64,000 nucleotides of DNA, from the NCBI GenBank assembly GCA_001314715.1, contig LJSV01000010.1, positions 1-64,000 of the forward strand, written 5' to 3'. The stretch comes from Rhodobacteraceae bacterium HLUCCA12. GTDB lineage: Bacteria > Pseudomonadota > Alphaproteobacteria > Rhodobacterales > Rhodobacteraceae. Of this stretch, positions 7,536 to 15,636 are shown one piece after another. The notes beneath the pieces are model-generated. The model was not told where the DNA came from. It saw nothing but the letters and a program-made list of their open reading frames with translations, and ran no database searches. The first letter of the stretch is position 1; every line of letters starts with the position of its first letter. A program made the position numbers and the translations under genes.

Positions 7536-8201
7536 TTGACGGACCTGCGCAACTGGAAAGGTGTTTCAAAGCCCGAACGGAAAGCCCTTGACGGGGCCTA
7601 TTGCCGGCTGGAACCGCTTGACCCCGAAACGCATTCGGCCGACCTGTATTCCGCCGCATCGGCGCCGGGCGCGGCTGAGCGGTTTCGCTATCTCTTCGAA
7701 CCCCCGCCGACCGCCCCAGATGATCTCATGCAGTGGGCGCAGACGGTGTCGGTGCTTGGCGATCCGATGGTCTTTGCCGTCATCGACAAGGCGACCGGCC
7801 GCGCCGAGGGCCGTCAGTCCTTTATGCGCATCGACACCGCGAACGGGGTGATCGAGGTCGGCGGCATCATGTGGGGGCCGGCCATCGCCCGGACACGCAT
7901 CGCAACCGAGGCCCTGTTCCTGTTTGCCGATTACGCCTTCGGCCTTGGTTATCGCCGTTTCGAATGGAAGTGCGACAACCGCAACGCGCCGTCGAAGCGC
8001 GCGGCCGTGCGGTTCGGCTTTCGGTTCGAAGGCGTATTTCGCCAACACCTCGTGGTCAAGGGCCGCAACCGCGATACCGCCTGGTTCTCGATCCTCGATC
8101 ACGAATGGGCAGCCCTGCGGGCGGGCTATCAACGCTGGTTGCGCGCCGACAATTTCGATGCGGCCGGCGGTCAGCTCAGCCGGTTGAGTTTCGAGCGTTG
8201 A
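7536..8201 (+). CDS. GNAT family N-acetyltransferase (RimJ/RimL-like)
   Basis: A 221-residue cytoplasmic acetyltransferase. The opening YCRLEPLDPETH, a central EVGGIMWGP strand and a late RFGFRFEGVFRQH segment are typical of the Acetyltransf_3 (RimJ/RimL) group. That group acetylates protein N-termini or small amines with acetyl-CoA. I chose the TTG at 7536 because AAGGA lies about eight bases upstream and the protein then starts where relatives do. The frame stays open upstream, into the tRNA fragment, but that part is not protein-like. This is the first chromosomal gene right of the island. The substrate is unknown. Confidence 0.8.
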   Translation: MTDLRNWKGVSKPERKALDGAYCRLEPLDPETHSADLYSAASAPGAAERFRYLFEPPPTAPDDLMQWAQTVSVLGDPMVFAVIDKATGRAEGRQSFMRIDTANGVIEVGGIMWGPAIARTRIATEALFLFADYAFGLGYRRFEWKCDNRNAPSKRAAVRFGFRFEGVFRQHLVVKGRNRDTAWFSILDHEWAALRAGYQRWLRADNFDAAGGQLSRLSFER

Positions 8202-8340
8202 ATGCGGGACGCCCATGGCGGGCGGCATCGGCCCTTCCTGTGCGCGCGAAAGCTCGCGCAGCCGGTGATTGCGTTCCCGGGGCGCGACCCTTGCGCAAGG
8301 AGGTGGCAAGGGCGGACGAAGGTATCGAACATGCGTGAAA

Positions 8341-8417
8341 TGGCGACCCCGGGACGACTCGAACGCCCAACCTAGTGATTAGAAGTCACTTGCTCTATCC
8401 AGTTGAGCTACGGGGCC
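8341..8417 (-). tRNA. tRNA-Arg (anticodon TCT)
   Basis: Reading the minus strand, a 77-base cloverleaf has acceptor GGCCCCG pairing with CGGGGTC (one G-T pair). The D arm is GCTCAACTGGATAGAGC, the anticodon arm GTGAC-TTCTAAT-CACT carries anticodon TCT, and the T arm has GTTCGAGTC. It ends in an encoded CCA. Confidence 0.93.
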
Positions 8418-8889
8418 CTGCGGCCTTGATAGCGGCTCGCAAAACGGTTCGCAACTGCGAGACCGCAGCCTGGCGGCCTGGTAACAAATCGCGCTTGGGC
8501 CACGGGCCCGCCGGTTCCAGGTCGATCACGTGGGTTTGCTGCGCCTCGGTGCGGGCGGGACGAACGGGAGCGGCGCAAAAGGCGCAAAGACCGCCTTCTT
8601 TGCAACGGGCCTGACCGTCGGCCGGTCACGGATGATCGGGCTGCGGTAGACCCATGGTACCTGCGATGATATGGCGGGGTCATCCGGACAGCGCGCGCAA
8701 TCCCCCCACGCATACGCGGGAAGCTGCCAGTGTCGGATTCGTGATCGCTGCGCCTGTTGCGGCATAGCAACAGTTGTGCGCATTGACTCGAACAGAGTGG
8801 CGAACGCAGGAACCAATACCCGGGTTCGCGCTTTCCACTCTAACGAATGCAAGGCTTCCATGCGAGGCCACGATCGAAGGAGAAGACAG
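8418..8889. other. Intergenic region without a recognisable gene
   Basis: About 470 bases between tRNA-Arg and the outer-membrane protein gene. Short frames on both strands show no family-like sequence. The left part should contain the tRNA promoter (minus strand), and the right part should contain the promoter of the gene at 8890. A TTGACT hexamer lies near 8781, but I see no convincing paired -10 box. Confidence 0.35.
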
Positions 8890-9486
8890 ATGAAAAAGTT
8901 GATTGCCATCGCCCTTGTTACAGGTTTCGCCGCTCCCGCCTTTGCGGGCGGTGCCGATGAGCCGGCACCCGAGCCCGAGGTGATGGCGCCCGCGCCCGCC
9001 CCGGCGAGTGTCGACTGGACCGGCTTCTACGGCGGTGCGACCCTTGGCTTTGGTCGCGCACGCTGGGACACGCCAACCGGCAGCAACAACACCACCGGTG
9101 GCGGCGCGGCGCTGCATGGCGGCTACAACGCGGATATGGGCAACTGGATCGCCGGTGGCGAGGTGTCCATCGCACCGGGGTTTGACCAGAACGTCGGCAC
9201 CCGTGAGATCAACTGGGGTGCCGCCGCGCGTCTGCGCGCCGGTCCCAAATTCGGCGATCAGGGCCGTTACTGGGGCTTCGGCACGCTGGGCCTGACCCAT
9301 GTGAGCCATGACGCCGTCGGTGGCGGCAACAGCCAGAGCGACAATGGCTGGGTCGCCGGTGTCGGGGTTTCGCACTTGATGGAAAACAACATGATCCTGA
9401 CCGGCGAAATTCTGCACGGCCGCAGCAATGGCGCAGCCGGTGTCGACGGGACGGGCGTGGCCTTTGGTGCCTCGTTCCGGTTCTGA
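8890..9486 (+). CDS. Outer membrane beta-barrel protein, OmpA-like/porin-like
   Basis: A 198-residue exported protein. The N-terminal signal peptide is residues 1-20 (MKKLIAIALVTGFAAPAFA, cleaved after AFA), followed by a short proline-rich spacer (PAPEPEVMAPAPAPA). Glycine-rich alternating segments begin with WTGFYGGATLGFG and end in a terminal phenylalanine (FGASFRF), the outer-membrane targeting signal. These features indicate an eight-stranded barrel of the OmpW/Omp25-like type. GGAGAAG lies just upstream of the ATG. It is monocistronic, with a strong terminator 26 bases downstream. It has no enzyme motif and is probably structural or adhesive. Confidence 0.75.
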   Translation: MKKLIAIALVTGFAAPAFAGGADEPAPEPEVMAPAPAPASVDWTGFYGGATLGFGRARWDTPTGSNNTTGGGAALHGGYNADMGNWIAGGEVSIAPGFDQNVGTREINWGAAARLRAGPKFGDQGRYWGFGTLGLTHVSHDAVGGGNSQSDNGWVAGVGVSHLMENNMILTGEILHGRSNGAAGVDGTGVAFGASFRF

Positions 9487-9511
9487 TCCGGTCATTCACT
9501 TTGAAAACCAT

Positions 9512-9537
9512 AACGGGGCGGCTTGCGCCGCCCCGTT
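9512..9537 (+). terminator. Hairpin terminator after the outer membrane protein gene
   Basis: A perfect 11-base-pair stem (AACGGGGCGGC / GCCGCCCCGTT) with a TTGC loop, followed by TGCATTTGG. It sits between two convergent genes and may serve both strands. Confidence 0.8.
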
Positions 9538-9576
9538 TGCATTTGGTTCCATGCGGCTGGCCTGCACGGCGTCGCG

Positions 9577-10359
9577 CTATCCGTCCGCAGGCCGGACGGC
9601 ATGAAACCGCAGGCGAACGTAATCCGCGATCCAGCCTTCTTCGGGGTCAAGCAAACTTGACGTCAGGCGCCGCTCGGTGTCGGTCTTGATCACGTGCTGC
9701 ACATCCCCCGGCAGGTCTTGCAGGAATGCCCCAGCAAAGGTGTCCAGCCAGCCCCGCATCCCCGCCTCCAGCGGCGTCGGACGAGAGAAGAGAATGATCT
9801 CCTCGACCTGGAAACCGGCCGTTTCCAGCCGCTTTCGCTGCGTCGTCGGCGAGGGAAAATCCCACGGGTTGCGCGCCTGGTCCGCGCAGCCCGCCGCCTC
9901 CATCGCGGCACGCAGGGCGGTGGTGACGGCGGCGACATTGCCGAATCCCCCCTGCTCGACCACCAGACGCCCGCCTGGGCGCAGCGCTGCGAAGGCGTTG
10001 CGGATCACCTGCTGCGGGTCGCGCAGCCAGTGGAACATGGCGTTCGAGAATATCGCATCGTATTGCACCTGCCCGAACGGGTCGTGCGCATCCCCCTCGA
10101 TTACGCGCAACCCGCGCTGCCGTGCCACCGCGGCCAGTTCGGCCGAAGGCTCAAGCCCCGTCACCACCGCACTCGCCGCGGCGATGCGCTGCGTCAGCGC
10201 CCCATCGCCGCAGCCAAGATCGAGGATATGCTCGTCAGGGCGCGGCGCCAGCAAATCCAGCACGCCGCGGCCCAGTTCCGCGACGAACCCGGCCTTGCCG
10301 ATATAATCCTCAGGGTTCCAGACCTGACCGGCGGCCGGGCGGGTGCGGCTGTGCGTCAT
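9577..10359 (-). CDS. Class I SAM-dependent methyltransferase (trans-aconitate methyltransferase-like)
   Basis: A 260-residue small-molecule methyltransferase. SAM-binding motif I is ILDLGCGDGALTQ (near residue 47). A following acidic loop is in TGLEPS, and YDAIFSNAMFHWLRD is the motif seen in Tam/UbiE-like enzymes. The C-terminal half has the SPTTQRKRLETAGF region found in this group. The ATG at 10359 follows AAGGACACCG; upstream codons are possible but lack family similarity. It is a single gene, convergent with the outer-membrane gene. The acceptor substrate cannot be told from sequence. Confidence 0.8.
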   Translation of the reverse strand: MTHSRTRPAAGQVWNPEDYIGKAGFVAELGRGVLDLLAPRPDEHILDLGCGDGALTQRIAAASAVVTGLEPSAELAAVARQRGLRVIEGDAHDPFGQVQYDAIFSNAMFHWLRDPQQVIRNAFAALRPGGRLVVEQGGFGNVAAVTTALRAAMEAAGCADQARNPWDFPSPTTQRKRLETAGFQVEEIILFSRPTPLEAGMRGWLDTFAGAFLQDLPGDVQHVIKTDTERRLTSSLLDPEEGWIADYVRLRFHAVRPADG

Positions 10360-10631
10360 TCGGTGTCCTTTCGCGCTCCGGCGTTCGCAGATTGATCCAA
10401 GCTCATACGCCAATGGGCCGGGCAGCGCAAAGATAGACCATCCCGACACCACGCGGCCTCAGCCCCTTGCAGGGATCGTTTGCCAAGGGCTTCGCGATTT
10501 GCTATCGGCAAACCCACAGTCGCGGCGATGGCGTCGCCGCATCCGGGCTGGTGCCCGCTGGCAGTTGTCCTGAACGCCGGGACCTTTTCATGGGGCCCGG
10601 AGCAGCATCGGGCCTCGCGCAGGAGGTCAAG

Positions 10632-11846
10632 ATGACGATCACGGAACGCCCCGAATTTCTGCCCGTCCACAACGGTGAAAAGGCGCCGCTGCCGTTCGCG
10701 CCGGACGAATACGATGCCCGTCTTGCCGGGTTGCGCCGTATTCTGGCGCAAGACGGGCTGGATGCGGCAGTGCTGACGTCGATGCACAACATCGCCTATT
10801 TCAGCGGTTTGCTGTATTGCGCCTTTGGCCGTCCCTACGGGTTGGTGGTCACGCCGGATGCCTGCGTGACCATCAGTGCCGGGATCGACGCCGGACAACC
10901 GTGGCGGCGCAGCCATGGCGATGCGCTGACCTATACCGACTGGAGCCGCGACAATTTCTGGCGCGCGGTGCGCCATGTCGTCGGCACTGGCCGCGCAATC
11001 GGCTTTGAAGCCGATCACATGACCCTTGCGGCGCATGAACGCCTCATGCACTTCCTGCAACCGGCGGCGGCGCGCCCGATCCACGAACAGACCATGATGC
11101 AGCGCATGCGCAAATCCGACGCCGAGCGCGCCTTGATCCGCCAGGGCGCGCAGGTCGCCGATATCGGCGGCGCCGCGATCCGCGATGCGGTGCGCGTCGG
11201 CGCGCGCGAGATTGATGTGGCCATGGCCGGGCGCGACGCGATGGAGGTTGAAATCGCGCGCCGCTTTCCCGATGCCGAATACCGCGACACCTGGGTCTGG
11301 TTCCAGTCGGGCCTCAATACCGATGGCGCGCACAATCCCGTCACGGCGCGTGCAATTCGCCATGGCGATATTCTCAGCCTGAACACGTTTCCGATGATTT
11401 CGGGCTACTACACGGCATTGGAACGCACGATGTTTGCCGGCACGGTCGATGATGCAAGCCTAGCGATCTGGAACGCCAATGTCGCGGCCCATGAGCTTGG
11501 CATCAGCCTGATCCGGCCGGGTGTGACCTGTTCGGGCATCACCGCAGGGATCAACGCCTTTCTTGCCGCGCGCGATCTCTTGCAATATCGGACCTTCGGC
11601 TATGGTCACAGCTTCGGGATCCTTTCGCACTATTATGGCCGTGAGGCGGGACTGGAATTGCGCGAGGATATCGACACCGTGCTGGAGCCGGGCATGGTCG
11701 TGTCCATGGAACCGATGCTGACGATCCCCGAGGGGCAGCCGGGCGCCGGTGGCTATCGCGAGCATGACATCCTGATCGTGACCGAGGACGGCGCCGAGAA
11801 CATCACCGGCTTCCCGTATGGCCCGGATCATAACGTGATCGGCTGA
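10632..11846 (+). CDS. Creatinase (creatine amidinohydrolase)
   Basis: A cytoplasmic 404-residue enzyme of the pita-bread (M24) fold that hydrolyses creatine to sarcosine and urea. Length matches characterised creatinases (about 403 residues). Several signature stretches are present: SFGRPY-like AFGRPYGLVV, QPWRRSHGD, WFQSGLNTDGAHNPVT (with the catalytic histidine), YGHSFGILSHYYGREAG and EPGMVVSMEPM. Creatinases lack the metal ligands of true M24 peptidases, and the same is apparent here. An AGGAGG site lies six bases before the ATG at 10632. The gene stands alone: no sarcosine oxidase, creatininase or urease genes are adjacent. Confidence 0.9.
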   Translation: MTITERPEFLPVHNGEKAPLPFAPDEYDARLAGLRRILAQDGLDAAVLTSMHNIAYFSGLLYCAFGRPYGLVVTPDACVTISAGIDAGQPWRRSHGDALTYTDWSRDNFWRAVRHVVGTGRAIGFEADHMTLAAHERLMHFLQPAAARPIHEQTMMQRMRKSDAERALIRQGAQVADIGGAAIRDAVRVGAREIDVAMAGRDAMEVEIARRFPDAEYRDTWVWFQSGLNTDGAHNPVTARAIRHGDILSLNTFPMISGYYTALERTMFAGTVDDASLAIWNANVAAHELGISLIRPGVTCSGITAGINAFLAARDLLQYRTFGYGHSFGILSHYYGREAGLELREDIDTVLEPGMVVSMEPMLTIPEGQPGAGGYREHDILIVTEDGAENITGFPYGPDHNVIG

Positions 11847-11854
11847 CGAAAGCG

Positions 11855-11882
11855 CGCTTGCCGCCCCGCAGGGCGGCAAGCG
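11855..11882. terminator. Hairpin between convergent creatinase and ilvE genes
   Basis: A perfect 12-base-pair stem (CGCTTGCCGCCC / GGGCGGCAAGCG) with a CGCA loop. There is no clear T-run on either side, so termination may be bidirectional and rely on the strong stem. Confidence 0.65.
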
Positions 11883-11946
11883 CCGGTTGCCTGTTCGCTC
11901 ATCGAACTCGGGTATGTCCGGTTCGTGCCAACTGCACGGGGCCCGT

Positions 11947-12813
11947 TCAGGTCCGCACCAGTTTCTCGTAGGTCTCGGCGATGTCGCGGGTCAGCTGGCC
12001 CACCTGGAAATGGTAATCCCCGATCTGGCCAACAGGTGTCACCTCGGCGGCGGTTCCGGTCAGAAAGCACTGCTGAAAGCCCGAAAGCTCGTCGGGCATG
12101 ATATGGCGCTCGTGCACGGTGATGCCCATGTCGTTGAGCATGCCGATCACCGTCTGGCGGGTGATACCGTTCAGGATCGCGTCGGGGATCGGGGTGTGCA
12201 CCTCGCCATCCTTGATGAAGAAGACGTTGGCCCCGGTCGCCTCGGCCACATAGCCGCGATAGTCGAAGAACAGCGCGTCCGAACAGCCCTTGGCCTCGGC
12301 GGCGTGCTTGGACATGGTGCAGATCATGTAAAGGCCGGCCGCCTTGGCCGCGGTCGGAATGGTCTCGGGCGACGGTCGCTTCCATTTGGCGATATCGAGC
12401 TTTGCGCCCTGCATCTTGGCATCGCCGTAATAGGCGCCCCATTCCCAGGCGGCGACGGCCAGCCGGACCGGATTGCGGCTTGATGCTACGCCCATGTCCT
12501 CGCCCGCGCCGCGCCAGGCAACGGCGCGCACATAAGCGTCGGTCAGGCCGTTGGCCTTCAGGACCGCAGCCTTGGCATCTTCGATCTGATCAACCGACCA
12601 CGGGATCGGCATGTCCAGCAGCCGCCCCGATTCCAACAGCCGTTCGGAATGTTCGCGGCTCTTGAAGATCTTGCCGCCATAGCACCGCTCACCCTCGAAC
12701 ACCGACGAGGCATAATGCAGTGCATGGGACAGGACATGCACATTGGCCTCGCGCCAGGGCACCAGTGCGCCATCCATCCATATGAACCCGTCGCGATCAT
12801 CGTAAGCGGCCAT
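11947..12813 (-). CDS. ilvE: Branched-chain amino acid aminotransferase
   Basis: A PLP-dependent class IV aminotransferase of 288 residues. It catalyses the last step of leucine, isoleucine and valine synthesis and the first step of their breakdown, using glutamate/2-oxoglutarate. Motifs are WMDGALVPW, HALHYASSVFEGER (substrate and PLP region), the lysine-containing central part, and NGITRQTVIGML with FLTGTAAEVTPV near the C-terminus. The ATG at 12813, behind GGGGGTGGG, gives the usual length for this family. It is divergent from petP, a gene order seen in many Rhodobacterales genomes. Confidence 0.92.
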   Translation of the reverse strand: MAAYDDRDGFIWMDGALVPWREANVHVLSHALHYASSVFEGERCYGGKIFKSREHSERLLESGRLLDMPIPWSVDQIEDAKAAVLKANGLTDAYVRAVAWRGAGEDMGVASSRNPVRLAVAAWEWGAYYGDAKMQGAKLDIAKWKRPSPETIPTAAKAAGLYMICTMSKHAAEAKGCSDALFFDYRGYVAEATGANVFFIKDGEVHTPIPDAILNGITRQTVIGMLNDMGITVHERHIMPDELSGFQQCFLTGTAAEVTPVGQIGDYHFQVGQLTRDIAETYEKLVRT

Positions 12814-12983
12814 TGCCCACCCCCAGAGTTTTCCGAATGTTGCGCCGTTTAGGTCCGCATCGGACACAATGTTGCGCCAAAACGTGCACTCGCTAGCAAT
12901 TGATTCTTGGAAAGTCAACAAGACTGACATAAAATGCTGCTATCGAGCGAAACGTGAGCGCAGACTTTCCGGGGCCACGAAGG

Positions 12984-13484
12984 ATGAACGAAACCAGCGC
13001 GAGCGGGGAAAACCTGCTTTTTCTGACCGACGAACAGTTGCGCAAGGGCATCGAGGCGATGTTCTTTGCCTATCGCGGCTTCACGGCGGACCCTGACCGA
13101 ATCCTTTCGGAGCTTGCCTATGGCCGCGCCCATCACCGTGCCGTGCATTTCATCAACCGCAGCCCCGGCCTGACGGTGAATGCCCTGCTGTCGGTGCTGG
13201 GCGTGACGAAGCAATCGCTGAACCGGGTGTTGCGCACCCTGATCGAGGACGGGCTTGTCGAAAGCCGGGTCGGGCGCAAGGATCGGCGCGAACGGCAGCT
13301 GTTTCTGACCGAAAAGGGCGCCGAACTTGAGCGCCGGTTGTCCGAAGCCCAGCGCGCGCGCATGCGCACGGCCTATCGCACGGCCGGGCCACAGGCGGTA
13401 GCCGGGTTCCGGCAGGTGCTGGAGGCGATGATGGACGAACAGATCCGGGCGCAATATCTGTCGCTCAAGGAGGTCCGCTCATGA
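12984..13484 (+). CDS. petP: MarR family transcriptional regulator PetP
   Basis: A 166-residue winged-helix regulator. The MarR core runs from about residue 40 to 130 (LTVNALLSVLGVTKQSLNRVL recognition region, then the wing GRKDRRERQLFLTEKGAEL). It overlaps the downstream response regulator by four bases (ATGA) and is divergent from ilvE. This matches the petP-petR operon described in Rhodobacter capsulatus, where the pair is needed for cytochrome bc1 expression and growth. I chose ATG 12984; a GTG at 12954 would add ten residues. The ligand is unknown. Confidence 0.85.
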   Translation: MNETSASGENLLFLTDEQLRKGIEAMFFAYRGFTADPDRILSELAYGRAHHRAVHFINRSPGLTVNALLSVLGVTKQSLNRVLRTLIEDGLVESRVGRKDRRERQLFLTEKGAELERRLSEAQRARMRTAYRTAGPQAVAGFRQVLEAMMDEQIRAQYLSLKEVRS

Positions 13485-14203
13485 GCATTTCAGACCCCGG
13501 CGCGGCGCATCTGCTGGTCGTCGATGATGATGAACGCATTCGCGGGCTCTTGCAGAAATACCTGGTGCGCCAGGGGTTCCTGGTGACGGCGGCGCGCGAT
13601 GCGGCGCAGGCTCGCCGGCTTTTGCAAGGATTGTCGTTCGACCTGATCGTGCTGGACGTGATGATGCCCGGCGAAGACGGTATCAGCCTGACCAACTGGC
13701 TGCGCACGCAATCGGCGGTTCCGGTCATCCTGCTGACCGCGCGCGGAGACGCCCGCGACCGCATCGCCGGGCTGGAATCCGGTGCCGACGACTATATTCC
13801 CAAACCGTTCGAGCCGCGCGAGCTGGTTCTGCGCATCAATGCCATATTGCGGCGTTCACCACGTGGCGACCCCGCCGCCATGAAACCGCGCCTGCTGATC
13901 CTGGGTCGCATGCGCTATGAGCCGGAAACCGGCGAATTGCGCGACGGTGACGAACCCGTGCGCCTGACCCAAACCGAAGGCGCGCTCATGCGGCTGCTGG
14001 CTGCCTCACCCGGCCGGGTCGTCAGCCGCGAGGCCCTGGTCGATCATCTGGGCCGCGACCGGGGCGGCGCCGCCGAGATGACGCAGGAACGCGCGATTGA
14101 CGTGCAAATCACCCGCCTGCGCCGCAAGATCGAACCCAACCCCAAGCGCCCGCGCTATCTGCAAACCGTGCGGGGCGAGGGCTACATGCTGACGGCGGGC
14201 TGA
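13481..14203 (+). CDS. petR: OmpR-family response regulator PetR
   Basis: A 240-residue two-component regulator. The receiver domain (about 10-125) has the acidic pair in VVDDDE, phosphoacceptor D59 in LIVLDVMMPGEDG and the conserved lysine K108 in DDYIPKPFEP. An OmpR-type winged helix follows (about 145-238), ending RYLQTVRGEGYML. It is translationally coupled to petP. No histidine kinase gene is adjacent, as in the R. capsulatus petPR locus, so its phosphodonor is not encoded here. It probably regulates cytochrome bc1 or other membrane/respiratory genes. Confidence 0.88.
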   Translation: MSISDPGAAHLLVVDDDERIRGLLQKYLVRQGFLVTAARDAAQARRLLQGLSFDLIVLDVMMPGEDGISLTNWLRTQSAVPVILLTARGDARDRIAGLESGADDYIPKPFEPRELVLRINAILRRSPRGDPAAMKPRLLILGRMRYEPETGELRDGDEPVRLTQTEGALMRLLAASPGRVVSREALVDHLGRDRGGAAEMTQERAIDVQITRLRRKIEPNPKRPRYLQTVRGEGYMLTAG

Positions 14204-14204
14204 C

Positions 14205-15563
14205 ATGACCACCGCGCTCGATTCGCCCTATTTCCGCGATCAGTTCTGCACGCCGTCCATGCGCACGGTCTTTGCCGACAAGGCCCGCATATCCGCCTGG
14301 CTTAGGGTCGAGGTGGCACTGGCCCGCGCCCAGGCCGATCTGGGGCTGATCCCGGCCGAAGCCGCCGACGAGATCGCGCGCGTCGCCCGGATCGAGGCGC
14401 TGGACCTTGCCGCGATGAAAGCCGATTACGACCTGTCCGGCGTGGCGATCGTGCCGCTGGTCAAGCATCTGGGGGCCTTGTGCAGCCCGCAGGCGCGCCG
14501 CTGGCTGCATTGGGGCGCCACGACGCAAGACATCCTCGATACCGGTTTCGTCCTTCAGATCCGCGACGCGCTGGCCCTGATCGGCGCCGACCTGGACACC
14601 ACCATCCGTGCGACCGCAGCGCTTGCCCTGCGCCACCGCGACACGGTCATGGCCGGGCGCAGCTTTCAGCAGCAGGCGGTGCCGATCACCTTCGGCTACA
14701 AGGTCGCCGTCTGGCTGGACGAACTGTTGCGCCATCGCGAGCGGCTGGACGCGCTGAAACAACGCGTTCTGGTGGGCCAGTTCGGGGGCGCTGTCGGCAC
14801 TCTGGCACCACTTGACGACACCGGGCTTGCGGTTCGCGCGGCCTTGATGCGCATACTCGACCTGAAAGACCCCGCCATCACCTGGCACACTGCGCGCGAC
14901 CGATGGGCCGAACTGGTTCACTGGCTGGCGATGCTCGGGGCGACCCTTGGCAAGATCGGGACCGAGGTCGCCGCGCTGATGCGCAGCGAGGTCAACGAAC
15001 TGCGCGAGCCCTTCGTCGAAGGGCGCGGCGGATCATCGACCATGCCGCAAAAGCGCAATCCGGTGACCAGCTTGCAGATCATCGCCATTGCCCGGCGGCT
15101 GCGCGATCTGCCCGGCGGTCAGCTGGATGCCATGATCCAGGACCACGAGCGCGGCACGGGCGCGATGCCTCTGGAATGGCTGGTCGTGCCCGAGGCGTTC
15201 CTGCTGTTGTCGGGTGCCCTCGCGCAGGTTGCACCGCTGCTGCAAGGGTTGGAGGTCGATGCCGAACGCATGCGCGCCAATCTCGACACCGGCGCCGGCC
15301 TTTTGATGGCCGAGGCGGTGATGACCGGGCTGGGGCCGGCGCTTGGCCGCGCCGACGCGCATGCCATCGTATCCGCGGCGGCACGCCGGGCAAGTGCTGG
15401 CGACATGACATTGCGCGCAGCCCTGCTTGAAGACGCCCGCGTCACCGACCATCTGTCACCCCAGGCGCTTGATCAATTGCTTGAACCTGCGAACTACATC
15501 GGTTCGGCCGGAGCGATGGTTGACCGCGTTCTCGATCTTGCGCGCGCCAAGGGGCTTGCCTGA
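14205..15563 (+). CDS. Fumarase/aspartase superfamily lyase, adenylosuccinate lyase or PcaB-like
   Basis: A 452-residue enzyme of the superfamily that contains adenylosuccinate lyase and 3-carboxy-cis,cis-muconate cycloisomerase. The signature GSSTMPQKRNP (about residue 279) carries the catalytic serine loop. GATTQDILDT (about 104) is the second conserved region, and AGRSFQQQAVPITFG (about 151) the histidine/glutamine region. Length and the opening DSPYFRDQFCTPSMR favour the PcaB-like branch. However, no protocatechuate genes are nearby, so I leave the reaction open. It begins one base after the petR stop, which suggests co-transcription. Confidence 0.8.
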   Translation: MTTALDSPYFRDQFCTPSMRTVFADKARISAWLRVEVALARAQADLGLIPAEAADEIARVARIEALDLAAMKADYDLSGVAIVPLVKHLGALCSPQARRWLHWGATTQDILDTGFVLQIRDALALIGADLDTTIRATAALALRHRDTVMAGRSFQQQAVPITFGYKVAVWLDELLRHRERLDALKQRVLVGQFGGAVGTLAPLDDTGLAVRAALMRILDLKDPAITWHTARDRWAELVHWLAMLGATLGKIGTEVAALMRSEVNELREPFVEGRGGSSTMPQKRNPVTSLQIIAIARRLRDLPGGQLDAMIQDHERGTGAMPLEWLVVPEAFLLLSGALAQVAPLLQGLEVDAERMRANLDTGAGLLMAEAVMTGLGPALGRADAHAIVSAAARRASAGDMTLRAALLEDARVTDHLSPQALDQLLEPANYIGSAGAMVDRVLDLARAKGLA

Positions 15564-15636
15564 GGTCCGGTTGCGGCTTTTCTTTGTGGACCGGGCGGGG
15601 TAGTCACGCGGCACCGTCCAGAACAAGGCCCCCTCG

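Noticed and set aside
8418-8889. Second genomic island at tRNA-Arg(TCT)
   Set aside because: The tRNA is complete, and the following genes are ordinary. There is no integrase, no repeated 3' tRNA fragment and no mobile gene to its right or left before 7260.
10380-10631. Possible guanidine or other riboswitch before creatinase
   Set aside because: Several stems can be drawn, including a GC-rich one near 10577-10600. None matches the conserved core of guanidine-I, -II or -III, or glycine riboswitches as I know them.
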